Assembly: GCA_025056215.1 (NCBI GenBank)
Contig: JANWWC010000004.1
Span: 124,001 to 188,000, forward strand
Length of the DNA stretch: 64,000 nucleotides
Direction: 5' to 3'
Origin: Cytophagales bacterium
GTDB lineage: Bacteria; Bacteroidota; Bacteroidia; Cytophagales; Flammeovirgaceae
Below, piece after piece: positions 8,681 through 19,346 of this stretch. Under the pieces are notes generated by a model. The model searched no databases and was not told the DNA's origin. It was given only the letters and a program-made list of their open reading frames with translations. Numbering within the stretch: the first letter of the stretch is position 1; every line of letters starts with the position of its first letter. A program made the position numbers and the translations under genes.

Positions 8681-9913
8681 TTATTTCAAAGATTTAGGGT
8701 CGTAAGCGTCTCGCAGACCGTTTCCAAATAAATTAAAAGATAATACTAAAAGGCTGATTGCTAAACTAGGAAAAACTATTAAGTGTGTACTATCTTTCGT
8801 GCCAAGAGAATCAAATCCTTCGTTTATCATCATTCCCCATGAAGGAGTAGGAGGTTGTACGCCCAATCCTAAGAAACTTAGGCCAGCTTCTATCAAAATA
8901 GCAGTCGCAAAATTCGAGGTGCTGTACACAATCATCGTGCCAACAAGATTAGGAAGAATATGAAAGAAAATAATCCGCGCATCTGAAAAACCAAGAGCAT
9001 GTGCTGATTCAATAAAGAGTTTTTGTTTGATGCTCATAATTTCTCCCCGCACGACTCTCGCGATATCCACCCACATAGTGAGTCCTACAGATAAAAAGAC
9101 TACCCAAATACCTTTGCTTTGTAAGGCTAAGCTAATTGAAATGACCAACATGATGCTCGGAATAGACCAAACGATGGTCATAATCCATTGAATAAGAGCA
9201 TCTATTTTTCCACCAAAAAAACCAGCCAGAGCGCCGAACGTGACGCCAATGATTAAAGAAATGATTACTGAAATAAAACCAATCGATAACGAAATGCGCG
9301 TTCCAAAGAGTAAACGGCTCAAAACATCTCTTCCTGATTTATCGGTGCCGAGCCAGTAAGTTCTTCGCTCAAGGTTATTTGCTAAAAATTCTTTTTCTAA
9401 ATCTTTTTTAGAGACCCAAACGATATTTTCTTCTGGATCTAGATACGCGATAGAATCTTCAGTAGAAATGTAATTTGCAGCGGTGCCTAACTTTTCGCTT
9501 GCTCCTATAAACATAGGGCGAGTGCATTTTATAAGAGATTCGCCCAACATTTTATTTCCTCGCGAAGATTCTGGTTTAAAAAAAATACTGTCGTTTTTGA
9601 TTTGAAAATCGTCTTTGATGGGAACAATAGTATACTCACTTTCTTGGCCATAATAAATTCTTTTGAAAAAAGGAACCTTTTCTATTTCTTGATTCTTACG
9701 AATTTTGAGAATCATCACACTGTAGAACATCGGCTTTTTTTGAATTTGTACATCGCCATCGTTGGCATTAGGCGTGCTATCTGGCATAATCAGGTAACCC
9801 AGGGCAGCAATGATATGAGCAATAATAATAATGATTAAGCCAAAGACTGCTGGCTTGTTGCGGAAAAGTCTTTTTTTGACGTAATAAAAAGGTGTTTTAA
9901 GTTCTTCTGCCAT
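8681..9913 (-). CDS. ABC transporter permease, OppC/DppC type
   Basis: Inner-membrane permease of a peptide/nickel-type ABC importer. The hallmark LGTDKSGRDVLSRLLFGTRISL precedes a five-helix core with the EAA-loop region (AHALGFSDARIIFFHILPNLVG) and ends GNGLRDAYDPK. At 410 residues it is about 100 longer than typical OppC because a hydrophilic segment of roughly 110 residues is inserted between the first helix (about 20-42) and the core; this variant is seen in Bacteroidetes. No ATPase, OppB or substrate-binding gene is adjacent, so partners must be encoded elsewhere. Confidence 0.9.
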   Translation of the reverse strand: MAEELKTPFYYVKKRLFRNKPAVFGLIIIIIAHIIAALGYLIMPDSTPNANDGDVQIQKKPMFYSVMILKIRKNQEIEKVPFFKRIYYGQESEYTIVPIKDDFQIKNDSIFFKPESSRGNKMLGESLIKCTRPMFIGASEKLGTAANYISTEDSIAYLDPEENIVWVSKKDLEKEFLANNLERRTYWLGTDKSGRDVLSRLLFGTRISLSIGFISVIISLIIGVTFGALAGFFGGKIDALIQWIMTIVWSIPSIMLVISISLALQSKGIWVVFLSVGLTMWVDIARVVRGEIMSIKQKLFIESAHALGFSDARIIFFHILPNLVGTMIVYSTSNFATAILIEAGLSFLGLGVQPPTPSWGMMINEGFDSLGTKDSTHLIVFPSLAISLLVLSFNLFGNGLRDAYDPKSLK

Positions 9914-9970
9914 TCTTTAAAAAGCCATACTTTAATTTCAAAATACAAAATAGTATTATAAACCAAAAAT

Positions 9971-10231
9971 TCATTTGCTGTTATGGGCTAACAAGCCATC
10001 TTTTGAAGCAAAATAATAATATTGTTGGTAATTTTTAAAAAAATCCTCTTGAGTAGGAAAAGTTTCAGTCTGATAATCTATCAAAATTCTTATCCATTTT
10101 TTTTGCCATAAGTTCCAGAGAGATTCTAAAAGTTGTTTTTCAGGGATTTCAGTGCGCTCCGATAGTTCATCAAAACTAATTATAAAATACAGTTCATCTA
10201 AAATTTGGTATTCTTGTTCATTCATTTTCAA
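9971..10231 (-). CDS. Conserved hypothetical protein downstream of gatC (86 aa)
   Basis: Small acidic, aromatic-rich cytosolic protein (MKMNEQEYQILDELYF, then SLWNLWQKKWIRI, ending SKDGLLAHNSK). The first 45 residues (EYQILDELYFIISFDELSERTEI...LLESLW) look like a helical, possibly winged-helix-like, fold, but I cannot assign a family with confidence. Its start overlaps the gatC stop by 14 bases, which suggests translational coupling and co-expression with gatC. Confidence 0.7.
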   Translation of the reverse strand: MKMNEQEYQILDELYFIISFDELSERTEIPEKQLLESLWNLWQKKWIRILIDYQTETFPTQEDFFKNYQQYYYFASKDGLLAHNSK

Positions 10232-10511
10232 TTACTTTAGGAACTCTAAAATAATTAGAATCTTTTCGAGGAGCATTGAAAAGAGCTTTTTCGTGTGGCA
10301 ACGGTTCTTCTACTACGTCTTCCCGAAGAACATTTACTTCATGGCTCATATGAGTAAGGGGAAGTACATTTGTAGTATCAATCTTGTTGAGCATTTGTAC
10401 CCATTCCAGAATTTCATTGAGGCTTTTCAACATTTTTTCTTCATCTGCCTCATTAAAGTAAAGCCTTGAAAGATGTGCTATTTTTTCGATAGTATTCTTA
10501 TCAATGTTCAT
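10218..10511 (-). CDS. gatC: Asp-tRNA(Asn)/Glu-tRNA(Gln) amidotransferase subunit C
   Basis: Small GatCAB subunit that stabilises GatA for transamidation of misacylated tRNA. The 97-residue product has the family pattern: IAHLSRLYFNEADEEKM, LNEILEWVQMLNKIDT, then THMSHEVNVLREDVVEEP and a C-terminal FRVPKVIE. gatA and gatB are not adjacent, which is usual in Bacteroidetes. A TATGTTTG element (- strand, 10547-10540) lies 29 bases upstream of the ATG and matches the Bacteroidetes -7 consensus TAnnTTTG, but I see no well-spaced -33 box. Confidence 0.93.
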   Translation of the reverse strand: MNIDKNTIEKIAHLSRLYFNEADEEKMLKSLNEILEWVQMLNKIDTTNVLPLTHMSHEVNVLREDVVEEPLPHEKALFNAPRKDSNYFRVPKVIENE

Positions 10512-10589
10512 TATCTCTTCGCATTGAATTTTTTATGTACAAACATACAAAAACAATTCTATTTGTATGGAGTTCAAAAGTTTTTTCTT

Positions 10590-12044
10590 TTAAGCTTGAG
10601 ATAAATGTAGTGTTCTTTCGACTTCTTTGAACACTTTTTCTGATTCTGCTAACACAATCAGCAAGTCATTTGCTTCTAAAACTGTATTTCCATGTGGAAT
10701 CACGTAGTTATTTTCGCGGCGAATGAGTGCAATGGTTGCTTGTTGAGGAAAGTTTAAATCCACAATGCGATTTCCTATGATAGGGTTTTTTGAAGGAATG
10801 CGAAACTTTTTCATAGCTGCTTTGTGGTCGTCTGCATGAGAGGTTTCTTCACTTTCTTCTCGTTTTAGAACTCCTAACCATTTGGCTACTGGAATGATAC
10901 TAGTTCCTTGTCCTAATACTGAAACAACAGTAATAAAAAATACAATATTAAAAATGAATTCTGCTTTTTCGATACCAGCCATTAAAGGATAGGTGGCGAA
11001 CACAATAGGAACTGCCCCTCTTAGCCCCACCCAAGAAATATATAATTTCGCTTTTAAATTCATTTGAAAAGGAAGAAGTGATAAAAGTACGCTGATAGGG
11101 CGCGCAACAAACATCTGTAAGAGCGCTAATAACAATCCTATGCCCATAACTGGAAAAACATGAGATGGAACAACGAGAAGCCCCAAAGTGAGAAATAAGA
11201 TGATTTGCATGAGCCAAGCAAAACCATCAAAAAACTTGATCACTGTTTTTTTGTGGATAAACTCTTGGTTTCCTAAGTACAAAGCACATATGTATACAGC
11301 TAAAAATCCGTTTCCGCCAATCAAATCAGTAAATGAAAAAGTAAAAAACATTAAAGAAATGACAAGTACAGGATACAAACCTTGAAAATCAAGAGTGATT
11401 TTGTTGATAATATTTTTACTTGCATACCCGAACAAAAATCCGGCTGTGCCTCCTATGATCATTTGCTTTAGAAGTGAGAACAACATGTACAAAACGTTTT
11501 CTTCTGGGTTTTGTACTAATCCTAAAAAAGAGATGGTAAGTACGTAAGCCATAGGGTCGTTGCTACCACTTTCAAGTTCGAGAATAGGTCGCAATTTGTA
11601 GCGCAATGCCAGGTGATGAGAGCGAAGAATAGAAAAAACAGCAGCTGCATCAGTAGAAGAAACAATAGAGCCTAAAAGTAAACTCTCATATAAAGTTAAA
11701 TGAGTTAGTTGCCAAGTCATAAGTCCTAAAAATAACGCTGTAAGAAATACTCCTATTGTTGCTAAAGAAATCCCCTTTCCTACAATAGGTTTAATATTGT
11801 GCCAATTAGTGTCTAATCCGCCTGCGAACAGGATAAAATTTAAAGCTATGATTCCAATGAATTGAGCATAAGGAGGGTTATCAAAGTGAATTTTCCCAAT
11901 GCCTTCTGAGCCTGCTAAAGTTCCGATTGATAAGAAGAACAACAATGTAGGAACACCTGTTTTATAAGTAGTTTTACCTACAACAATACTGATGAGTAAT
12001 AGAATAGAACCTATGAGCAAAATATTTTCTATAGTAAGATTCAT
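10590..12044 (-). CDS. Potassium/proton antiporter, CPA family with TrkA-C domain
   Basis: A 484-residue membrane protein with about 12-13 hydrophobic helices (residues 5-390), including the conserved SSTDAAAVFSILR segment of cation/proton antiporters and GLRGAVPIVFATYP. Residues about 410-484 form a cytosolic RCK/TrkA-C-like domain (IVDLNFPQQATIALIRRENNYVIPHG...DLLIVLAESE). This architecture matches NhaP2/CvrA-type K+/H+ antiporters that exchange K+ for protons and control cell volume or pH. Substrate is inferred from family only. Confidence 0.9.
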   Translation of the reverse strand: MNLTIENILLIGSILLLISIVVGKTTYKTGVPTLLFFLSIGTLAGSEGIGKIHFDNPPYAQFIGIIALNFILFAGGLDTNWHNIKPIVGKGISLATIGVFLTALFLGLMTWQLTHLTLYESLLLGSIVSSTDAAAVFSILRSHHLALRYKLRPILELESGSNDPMAYVLTISFLGLVQNPEENVLYMLFSLLKQMIIGGTAGFLFGYASKNIINKITLDFQGLYPVLVISLMFFTFSFTDLIGGNGFLAVYICALYLGNQEFIHKKTVIKFFDGFAWLMQIILFLTLGLLVVPSHVFPVMGIGLLLALLQMFVARPISVLLSLLPFQMNLKAKLYISWVGLRGAVPIVFATYPLMAGIEKAEFIFNIVFFITVVSVLGQGTSIIPVAKWLGVLKREESEETSHADDHKAAMKKFRIPSKNPIIGNRIVDLNFPQQATIALIRRENNYVIPHGNTVLEANDLLIVLAESEKVFKEVERTLHLSQA

Positions 12045-12093
12045 GTTTTTTGCCTATTTTTGAAACAAATATGGTAAGTTATCAAAATCCTTT

Positions 12094-12699
12094 GTGATGG
12101 ATTATGTTTTCAAAAAAGAATTATTACTTTTTCTTTCTGTAGGCACGTTGGTAGGCGTTTGGTCAGGATGCTATCGGGTGCCTGAATATCCTGTGGTGCC
12201 TTATATAGAATATAAAGATGCTACTCAATCGTTGTTAGTCACACCTGATTCCACGATTCTTTTTTTGACAGTTTCTTTGTTTTTTCGCGACGGCGATGGA
12301 GATATTGGATTAAACGCCGAAGACACTACAGATGCGCGTTTTAAACCCTTAGACTCGAATAGACAGCCTAATATGTTTTTTTACAACTACTTTGCTACTG
12401 TCAAAAAAAAAGTAAATGGAGTATTTCAAACAGCGCAGTTTCGAACCATTGACCGCAATACAGGCAGAGAAATTCTGACTGATTACATAATAAGAGGCCG
12501 TATTCCTCGCCTAAAAGACGGAAGAGCCCGACCCATCGAAGGAGTGCTATCTTATCGAAACGATGTGCTGATTTCTCGCACAGGGCTGCTTTCACCTATT
12601 ACATTTGGCGACACTATTGCTTTTGAGATATACATTCTTGATAGAAATCTTAATCGGAGCAATACTATTCTTACGCCAACTATTTTATTGCGTCCATGA
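12094..12699 (+). CDS. Hypothetical lipoprotein with FxDGDGDIG motif
   Basis: A 201-residue protein with a hydrophobic N-terminus and lipobox VWSGC. The body has FRDGDGDIGLNAEDT, an acidic, calcium-binding-like motif found at this location in many Cytophagales lipoproteins of unknown function, then beta-rich sequence with repeated isoleucines and arginines. The start could be either of two adjacent ATGs (12094 or 12097). A TATTTTTG -7-like element lies at 12055-12062. It is divergent from the antiporter gene. Confidence 0.75.
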   Translation: MMDYVFKKELLLFLSVGTLVGVWSGCYRVPEYPVVPYIEYKDATQSLLVTPDSTILFLTVSLFFRDGDGDIGLNAEDTTDARFKPLDSNRQPNMFFYNYFATVKKKVNGVFQTAQFRTIDRNTGREILTDYIIRGRIPRLKDGRARPIEGVLSYRNDVLISRTGLLSPITFGDTIAFEIYILDRNLNRSNTILTPTILLRP

Positions 12700-12827
12700 T
12701 TCTTAATTTTTTTTTAAAAAAAAACCTTCCTTTTTTGTCACTCTCAAGCGCTAAATTGTCATATATTGTGTATTGAAAAAGTCCGATTTTAACAAGATTT
12801 TGTCCTATTTTAGAAAACTCTACTAAA

Positions 12828-13799
12828 ATGAACTCTTTGAAAGAAAAAGACTTTTGGATAAGAGTTGCCGAAAGTCTTGAAAATGAGCAAGATATAGAGG
12901 ATAGTTTGTCGTTAGCAGATGAAAAACATGCTTATAAAGAAGCTCGCATCATCTGGGACGCTGCAGGAAAAATTTCATTGCCTGATGTAGATGTAGAGTC
13001 AGCATTTACAAAAATTCAGCAAAAAGCTCACTCTCTTACTTCTTCTCAGCTTAAGTTGAAAAAGTGGTGGAAGCCTTCTTATGCAATAGCCGCCTCTGTT
13101 GCTTTCTTGTTGCTAGGGGGAGTGTTATATTTTGGCGTGTATCGCGCACTTCCAAGATGGGAACGTACTTATTCGACTTCCTACGCTGAAAGGCGAACAG
13201 TTTTACTCGCCGATGGCTCTAAAATATTGCTCAATGCAGGAACTTCTTTAAAAGTAGCTAATGGCTTTAATCAGGTTTCTCGGAAAGTGTACTTAGATGG
13301 TGAAGCGTATTTTGAAATTGCTAAAAATGAAAAAGTTCCTTTTGTCGTTCAAACTACTCACAGCCAAACAGATGTACTGGGAACTATTTTTAATATCAAA
13401 GCCTATTCAAACGAAAGCGATATAGAATTAGAAGTAATAGAAGGCAAAGTAAAATTCAGCTCTGTTGGAGGGAATTCAGTGATTCTAACTCCTAACAAAG
13501 GAGTTGTTTTAGACAAGCGATCTCAGAAAATGATAGAGTATGAAACGAGTCAAGGAGTTACTTGGTTTGTTGACGTGATTTCTTTTCAAGATGAAACATT
13601 AGCAAACGCTGCTTCTTATCTGAGCCGTTGGTATAATGTTACGATTACAGTAGAAGAAAGCATTCGTGCAAAAAGAATTACAGCTCGTTTCCACAATAAA
13701 AGTATTCAAGAAGTGCTTGATTATATCAAGATGGCGCTCAATATAGAATGTAGTGTACAGGATAAAAATACCTTTCACCTTTTTGCTAAGAAAAAGTAA
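12828..13799 (+). CDS. FecR-family anti-sigma factor (orphan)
   Basis: A 323-residue single-span protein. The N-terminal cytosolic part (about 1-80) would bind an ECF sigma factor; a membrane helix follows (about 85-105, YAIAASVAFLLLGG); then the periplasmic FecR domain (TVLLADGSKILLNAGTSL, VYLDGEAYFEIAK, FVVQTTHSQTDVLGTIFNIKAY) and a C-terminal DUF4974 domain (SFQDETLANAASYLSRWY). In Bacteroidetes such proteins are usually encoded between an ECF sigma gene and a SusC/SusD pair. None of these is adjacent here, so the sigma partner must be elsewhere. Confidence 0.9.
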   Translation: MNSLKEKDFWIRVAESLENEQDIEDSLSLADEKHAYKEARIIWDAAGKISLPDVDVESAFTKIQQKAHSLTSSQLKLKKWWKPSYAIAASVAFLLLGGVLYFGVYRALPRWERTYSTSYAERRTVLLADGSKILLNAGTSLKVANGFNQVSRKVYLDGEAYFEIAKNEKVPFVVQTTHSQTDVLGTIFNIKAYSNESDIELEVIEGKVKFSSVGGNSVILTPNKGVVLDKRSQKMIEYETSQGVTWFVDVISFQDETLANAASYLSRWYNVTITVEESIRAKRITARFHNKSIQEVLDYIKMALNIECSVQDKNTFHLFAKKK

Positions 13800-15341
<1,542 letters not shown>

Positions 15342-15369
15342 GAAAACGCGCCAGAAATAGCGCGTTTTC
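15342..15369. terminator. Bidirectional terminator between guaB and tsf
   Basis: GAAAACGCGC (15342-15351) and GCGCGTTTTC (15360-15369) form a perfect 10-bp stem with an 8-base loop. The T and A ends of the stem give short T runs on both strands, fitting termination of the two convergent genes. Confidence 0.8.
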
Positions 15370-15372
15370 AAG

Positions 15373-16203
15373 TTATCTTCCAACTCCTAAGCGAGCGAAT
15401 GATTTAACTGTAAGGCCCTTTTGAATGCTTTCTAAGTATTGTTTTACGCTTATTTTAGCATCTTTTACAAAAGTCTGTGAAAGCAAAGTGTTTTCTTGTA
15501 AAAACTTTTTTACATAACCTTCTGCAATTTTGGCGAGCACAGCTTCTGGTTTTCCTTCTTGGCGGGCACGTTCGATGCCTACTTGCTTTTCGCGTTCTAT
15601 AATTTCTGGAGCTACACTATTTTCATCAACTGCTACGGGATTCATCGCAGCAATTTGCATCGCTACATCTTTGCCTGCTTCTGTTACATCGATGCCATTC
15701 GTGCCAATTAAGTTAACTAAAACTGCTACTTTGTTTGCATGTACATAAGAAACAATCTTTTCTCCTTCTATAAGGGCATACTTTGCGATTTCTAATTTTT
15801 CACCCATTTTTCCGGAGAGCTCTGTCATTTTTTCAGAAATATTCACTCCGTCCACTGAAAGCGATAAGAGTTCGGGAACCGTTTTAGGCTTATTTGCAAT
15901 GGCAGCTTTTAAAATCATTTGACCTAATCCTAAAAATTCATCTGTATTCGAAACAGGTTCAGTTTCACAATTGAGCGTAAAAGCGATTCCTACTGTTCCA
16001 GATTCGTTTACATAAGCGTAGGCTTTCCCTTCTTTTGCTTCTTTGTCGGCGCGTTTAGCTGCAATTTTTTGTCCTTTTACTCTTAAAATGTCAATTGCCT
16101 TTTCAAAATCTCCTTGGGCTTCTTCTAAAGCCTTCTTGCAGTCCATCATGCCTGCTCCTGTGCGCTGACGCAATTCGTTTACTTGTGCTGCTGTAATTGC
16201 CAT
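15373..16203 (-). CDS. tsf: Translation elongation factor Ts
   Basis: Guanine-nucleotide exchange factor for EF-Tu. I place the start at 16203 (MAITAAQVNELRQRTGAGMMDCKKAL, quoted in part; 276 aa), which is the normal family start; an upstream in-frame Met at 16263 would add 20 non-conserved residues. The N-terminal UBA-like domain is well conserved. The core motif normally written TDFV reads TEPV here (Glu82, Pro83). The gene is not preceded by rpsB, its usual partner; the divergent neighbour is an AsmA-like gene. Confidence 0.95.
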   Translation of the reverse strand: MAITAAQVNELRQRTGAGMMDCKKALEEAQGDFEKAIDILRVKGQKIAAKRADKEAKEGKAYAYVNESGTVGIAFTLNCETEPVSNTDEFLGLGQMILKAAIANKPKTVPELLSLSVDGVNISEKMTELSGKMGEKLEIAKYALIEGEKIVSYVHANKVAVLVNLIGTNGIDVTEAGKDVAMQIAAMNPVAVDENSVAPEIIEREKQVGIERARQEGKPEAVLAKIAEGYVKKFLQENTLLSQTFVKDAKISVKQYLESIQKGLTVKSFARLGVGR

Positions 16204-16380
16204 AACATTCGATTTAATCTTTATTCTCGAAAATTGCGCAATATTAGCCGTTTGCTTTTGCAATTTTTAGTTTTTTACATAAATTTTTTATTGCTTTATT
16301 TCATCCTTTCAATTATCATTTTGTTTTTGGATTTCTAAGTATCTGTACCTAACTTTCAGCGATACTTTTTAGAACGCATT

Positions 16381-19326
16381 ATGAAAAAAACATTGAAAAT
16401 CGTTCTTATTAGCGTAGGAGCTCTTATCGGATTATTTCTTTTGGCAGCTATCTTAATTCCTATCTTTTATAAAGATGAAATCAATCAGGCGATTCAAAAA
16501 GCAATTAACGAACAAATCAACGCTACAGTTCGTTATGAGCCTAATTCTCTTTCTATTAGTTTATTATCCGACTTTCCTAACCTTTCTGTTTCTTTGGAAG
16601 GAATCAGCATAGTAGGAGTGGGCATCTTCGAGAAAGATACGCTGCTCAACTTAAAAAAAATTTCTCTTGGTATTAACTTAGCAAGTGTACTATTAGGCAA
16701 CAAGATACAAATCAAGAAAATATTTTTGGAAGAACCTTACGTAAAAGCTTTGGTTACAAAAGATGGAATTGCAAATTACAACATCGCAAAAATAGATACA
16801 AGCCAGTTGTCGTCGGAAGAGAAGCCCTCGGAATCTGCGCCTATTTCTATACAAATTGAAAAATGGAAAATAGAAAACGGCAATGTAATCTACAACGACA
16901 GTGCTACTGCTACTTATGCCCAAATTTGGGGGGTAAACCACCGAGGAAGTGGCGACTTTTCTGACAAAATCTTCGACCTAAAGACGGATATGCGCGCTGA
17001 TTCTATGTTAGTTATTCAAAACCAAATAACTTATCTTAAAAAAGCGTCCATTGATATTGAAATGACCTTAGGCATGAATTTGGAAAAAATGCTTTTCCAG
17101 TTTAAAAATAATTCTTTTAGAATCAACGATTTAGGATTAAAATTTGATGGTTGGCTTCAAATGCCTCAAGAAGGTTATGAAATGGATATCACCTTTCAAT
17201 CTATCGATAATAAGTTTAGCTCATTGCTTTCAATGATTCCAGGTGTTTATATCCGAGATTTAAAAAACCTAAAAACAAACGGAACGTTTTCGTTAGATGG
17301 TTTTGTAAAAGGAAAGTATTCAGATTCTCTCCAACTGATACCTGGATTTTTAGTAAATTTGAAAATTAACGACGGAATGTTTCAATACCAAGATTTGCCT
17401 ACTGCTATTCAGAATATCGGATTAGATATGACTCTAGATGTATCTAGAGGCAATCTTTCTGATTTGTTGGTAGATATTAAAAATTTTAATGCTAACTTAG
17501 GGGAAAACCCACTTCAAGCAAAATTGCGCCTTAAAGGATTGGAAACAATGCAAGTGGACGCTGATATCAATGCGCAATTAAACTTAGCAGATGTGATGAC
17601 AATGTATCCACTTCCTTCTGTGAGGTCGTTAAGAGGGTTGTATTCGCTCAATTTGAAAGTAAACGGAATCTATTCAGAGAAAGAGAAAAAATTGCCTCGT
17701 ATTCAAGCAAATATGAAACTTTCTCAAGGCGCTGTACAGCCTGCTGATTATCCCGTTCCGGTGGAAAATATGGAAATTGTAGCCTCTGTAACGAATACAA
17801 CTGGCAACTTAAATGAAACTTATATCGAAATTCCGATGGCAAAAATGGTAGTGAATGGCGAGCCTTTCCAAGCATCTGCCAAAATTCATAATTTAGAAGA
17901 TATTACTTATGAAGCCAAACTCGCTGGAAAAATGGATTTAGAACTCGTTCAGAAATTAGCTCCTATCGAAGGAGTTCTCCTTAGTGGAAAACTTTTTGCT
18001 GATATTACTACTAAAGGTAAAATGTCGGATATTAATGCTGGAAAGTACGACCGCTTGCCTACGAGTGGGAAATTTGAGCTTACCAATTTTTCATACAGCG
18101 ATAAAACTTATTTACCCTTAGGAATGAAAATCAGTCAAGCGAAAATGTCTTTTACGCCGTCGTCTGTGCAATTAGAGACTCTTGTGGGAAATATTGGCAA
18201 AAACGACTTCGTGCTCAACGGACAACTTTCTAATTATATTGCGTTTATTCTTTCTGAAAAAGCTATCCTAAAAGGAAATTTGAACTATCGCGGAAGCTAT
18301 TTCAATGTGAACGATTTCATGCCTAAAACCGATACTGTTTCCTCTCCGACGAGCGCCTCTTCAGCTTCATCAAAGCGCGCTGACAGTGTAAATGCAAGCA
18401 TCGCAATACCTAAAAACATCGATTTCCGCTTTGATGCTAATATCCAAAAAGTTATTTATGGTAACTTAGAACTTGAAAACCTGACAGGCGACGTTATCAT
18501 AAAAGATGGTATAATTTCTATGAATAATCTTAATTTTCGATCTCTCGGAGGTAGCTTCTCATTTAATGGTACTTTCAATGGTCAGAATCCCGCAAAGCCT
18601 TCTTATTCGATGAATTTAGATATTAAAGATGTATCTTGCGATAAAGCTTACGCAAATTTTGCAACCATCAAATTGTTTGCTCCTATTACTCAAAACATTC
18701 GCGGATTGTTAAGTACTAACTTGAATATTTCAGGAGTGATGCAATCCGATTTTTCTCCTAATATGCAATCTGTTACAGGTACAGTTTTGTTTAATCTTCG
18801 GGAAGGACAAATTCAGGATGTGCAAGCGCTCAACATGCTTGGAAATCAGTTAGGAATGCAGTCGCTTGTCAATCCGCGCATTAGCGATGTAAAAGCTTTT
18901 GGAGAAGTTCGCGATGGAAGAATGTTTTTCCGTCCCTTTGACGTAAAAATAGGAGATTATAAAACGGTAGTGAGTGGCTCCACAGGCTTTGATGGAACGA
19001 TAGATTATTCTATCACAATTCGCGATGTTCCGATTGGAATGCTTGCTGCTTCTTATTTAGGACCGTTGGCTGCCTTTTTAGGCGATCGACGCGTGGATAT
19101 TCCAGTATCAGTGAAAGGAACATACGACAAACCTATAGTAGCTCCTGGAACTCCCATAGGAGCGGGCAGTTCAGATTTGCGACAGCAAACGCAACAAGGC
19201 GCCAAAGATGCTATTCGTCAATTTGCTGAGGGTGTAAAAACCGATACATCTTCTAAGCCGGTTGATCAAAAAGTTATCGAACAAGGTAAAAAAATTATAG
19301 AGGGATTTTTTCCCCGAAAGCCTTAA
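16381..19326 (+). CDS. AsmA-like outer-membrane assembly/lipid transport family protein
   Basis: A 981-residue protein with one N-terminal membrane helix (about 5-27) and a long periplasmic part rich in short beta strands. The start (KTLKIVLISVGALIGLFLLAAILIP), the early SISLLSDFPNLSVSLEGISIVG segment, and a C-terminal AsmA_2-like region (GTVLFNLREGQIQDVQALNMLGNQLG, then RVDIPVSVKGTYDKPIVAPG; both quoted in part) place it in the AsmA/TamB-like group. These are thought to form bridge-like lipid conduits between the membranes. Single gene, convergent with the GT9 gene. Confidence 0.85.
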   Translation: MKKTLKIVLISVGALIGLFLLAAILIPIFYKDEINQAIQKAINEQINATVRYEPNSLSISLLSDFPNLSVSLEGISIVGVGIFEKDTLLNLKKISLGINLASVLLGNKIQIKKIFLEEPYVKALVTKDGIANYNIAKIDTSQLSSEEKPSESAPISIQIEKWKIENGNVIYNDSATATYAQIWGVNHRGSGDFSDKIFDLKTDMRADSMLVIQNQITYLKKASIDIEMTLGMNLEKMLFQFKNNSFRINDLGLKFDGWLQMPQEGYEMDITFQSIDNKFSSLLSMIPGVYIRDLKNLKTNGTFSLDGFVKGKYSDSLQLIPGFLVNLKINDGMFQYQDLPTAIQNIGLDMTLDVSRGNLSDLLVDIKNFNANLGENPLQAKLRLKGLETMQVDADINAQLNLADVMTMYPLPSVRSLRGLYSLNLKVNGIYSEKEKKLPRIQANMKLSQGAVQPADYPVPVENMEIVASVTNTTGNLNETYIEIPMAKMVVNGEPFQASAKIHNLEDITYEAKLAGKMDLELVQKLAPIEGVLLSGKLFADITTKGKMSDINAGKYDRLPTSGKFELTNFSYSDKTYLPLGMKISQAKMSFTPSSVQLETLVGNIGKNDFVLNGQLSNYIAFILSEKAILKGNLNYRGSYFNVNDFMPKTDTVSSPTSASSASSKRADSVNASIAIPKNIDFRFDANIQKVIYGNLELENLTGDVIIKDGIISMNNLNFRSLGGSFSFNGTFNGQNPAKPSYSMNLDIKDVSCDKAYANFATIKLFAPITQNIRGLLSTNLNISGVMQSDFSPNMQSVTGTVLFNLREGQIQDVQALNMLGNQLGMQSLVNPRISDVKAFGEVRDGRMFFRPFDVKIGDYKTVVSGSTGFDGTIDYSITIRDVPIGMLAASYLGPLAAFLGDRRVDIPVSVKGTYDKPIVAPGTPIGAGSSDLRQQTQQGAKDAIRQFAEGVKTDTSSKPVDQKVIEQGKKIIEGFFPRKP

Positions 19327-19346
19327 ACAATTCTTTGGGTGAGCTG

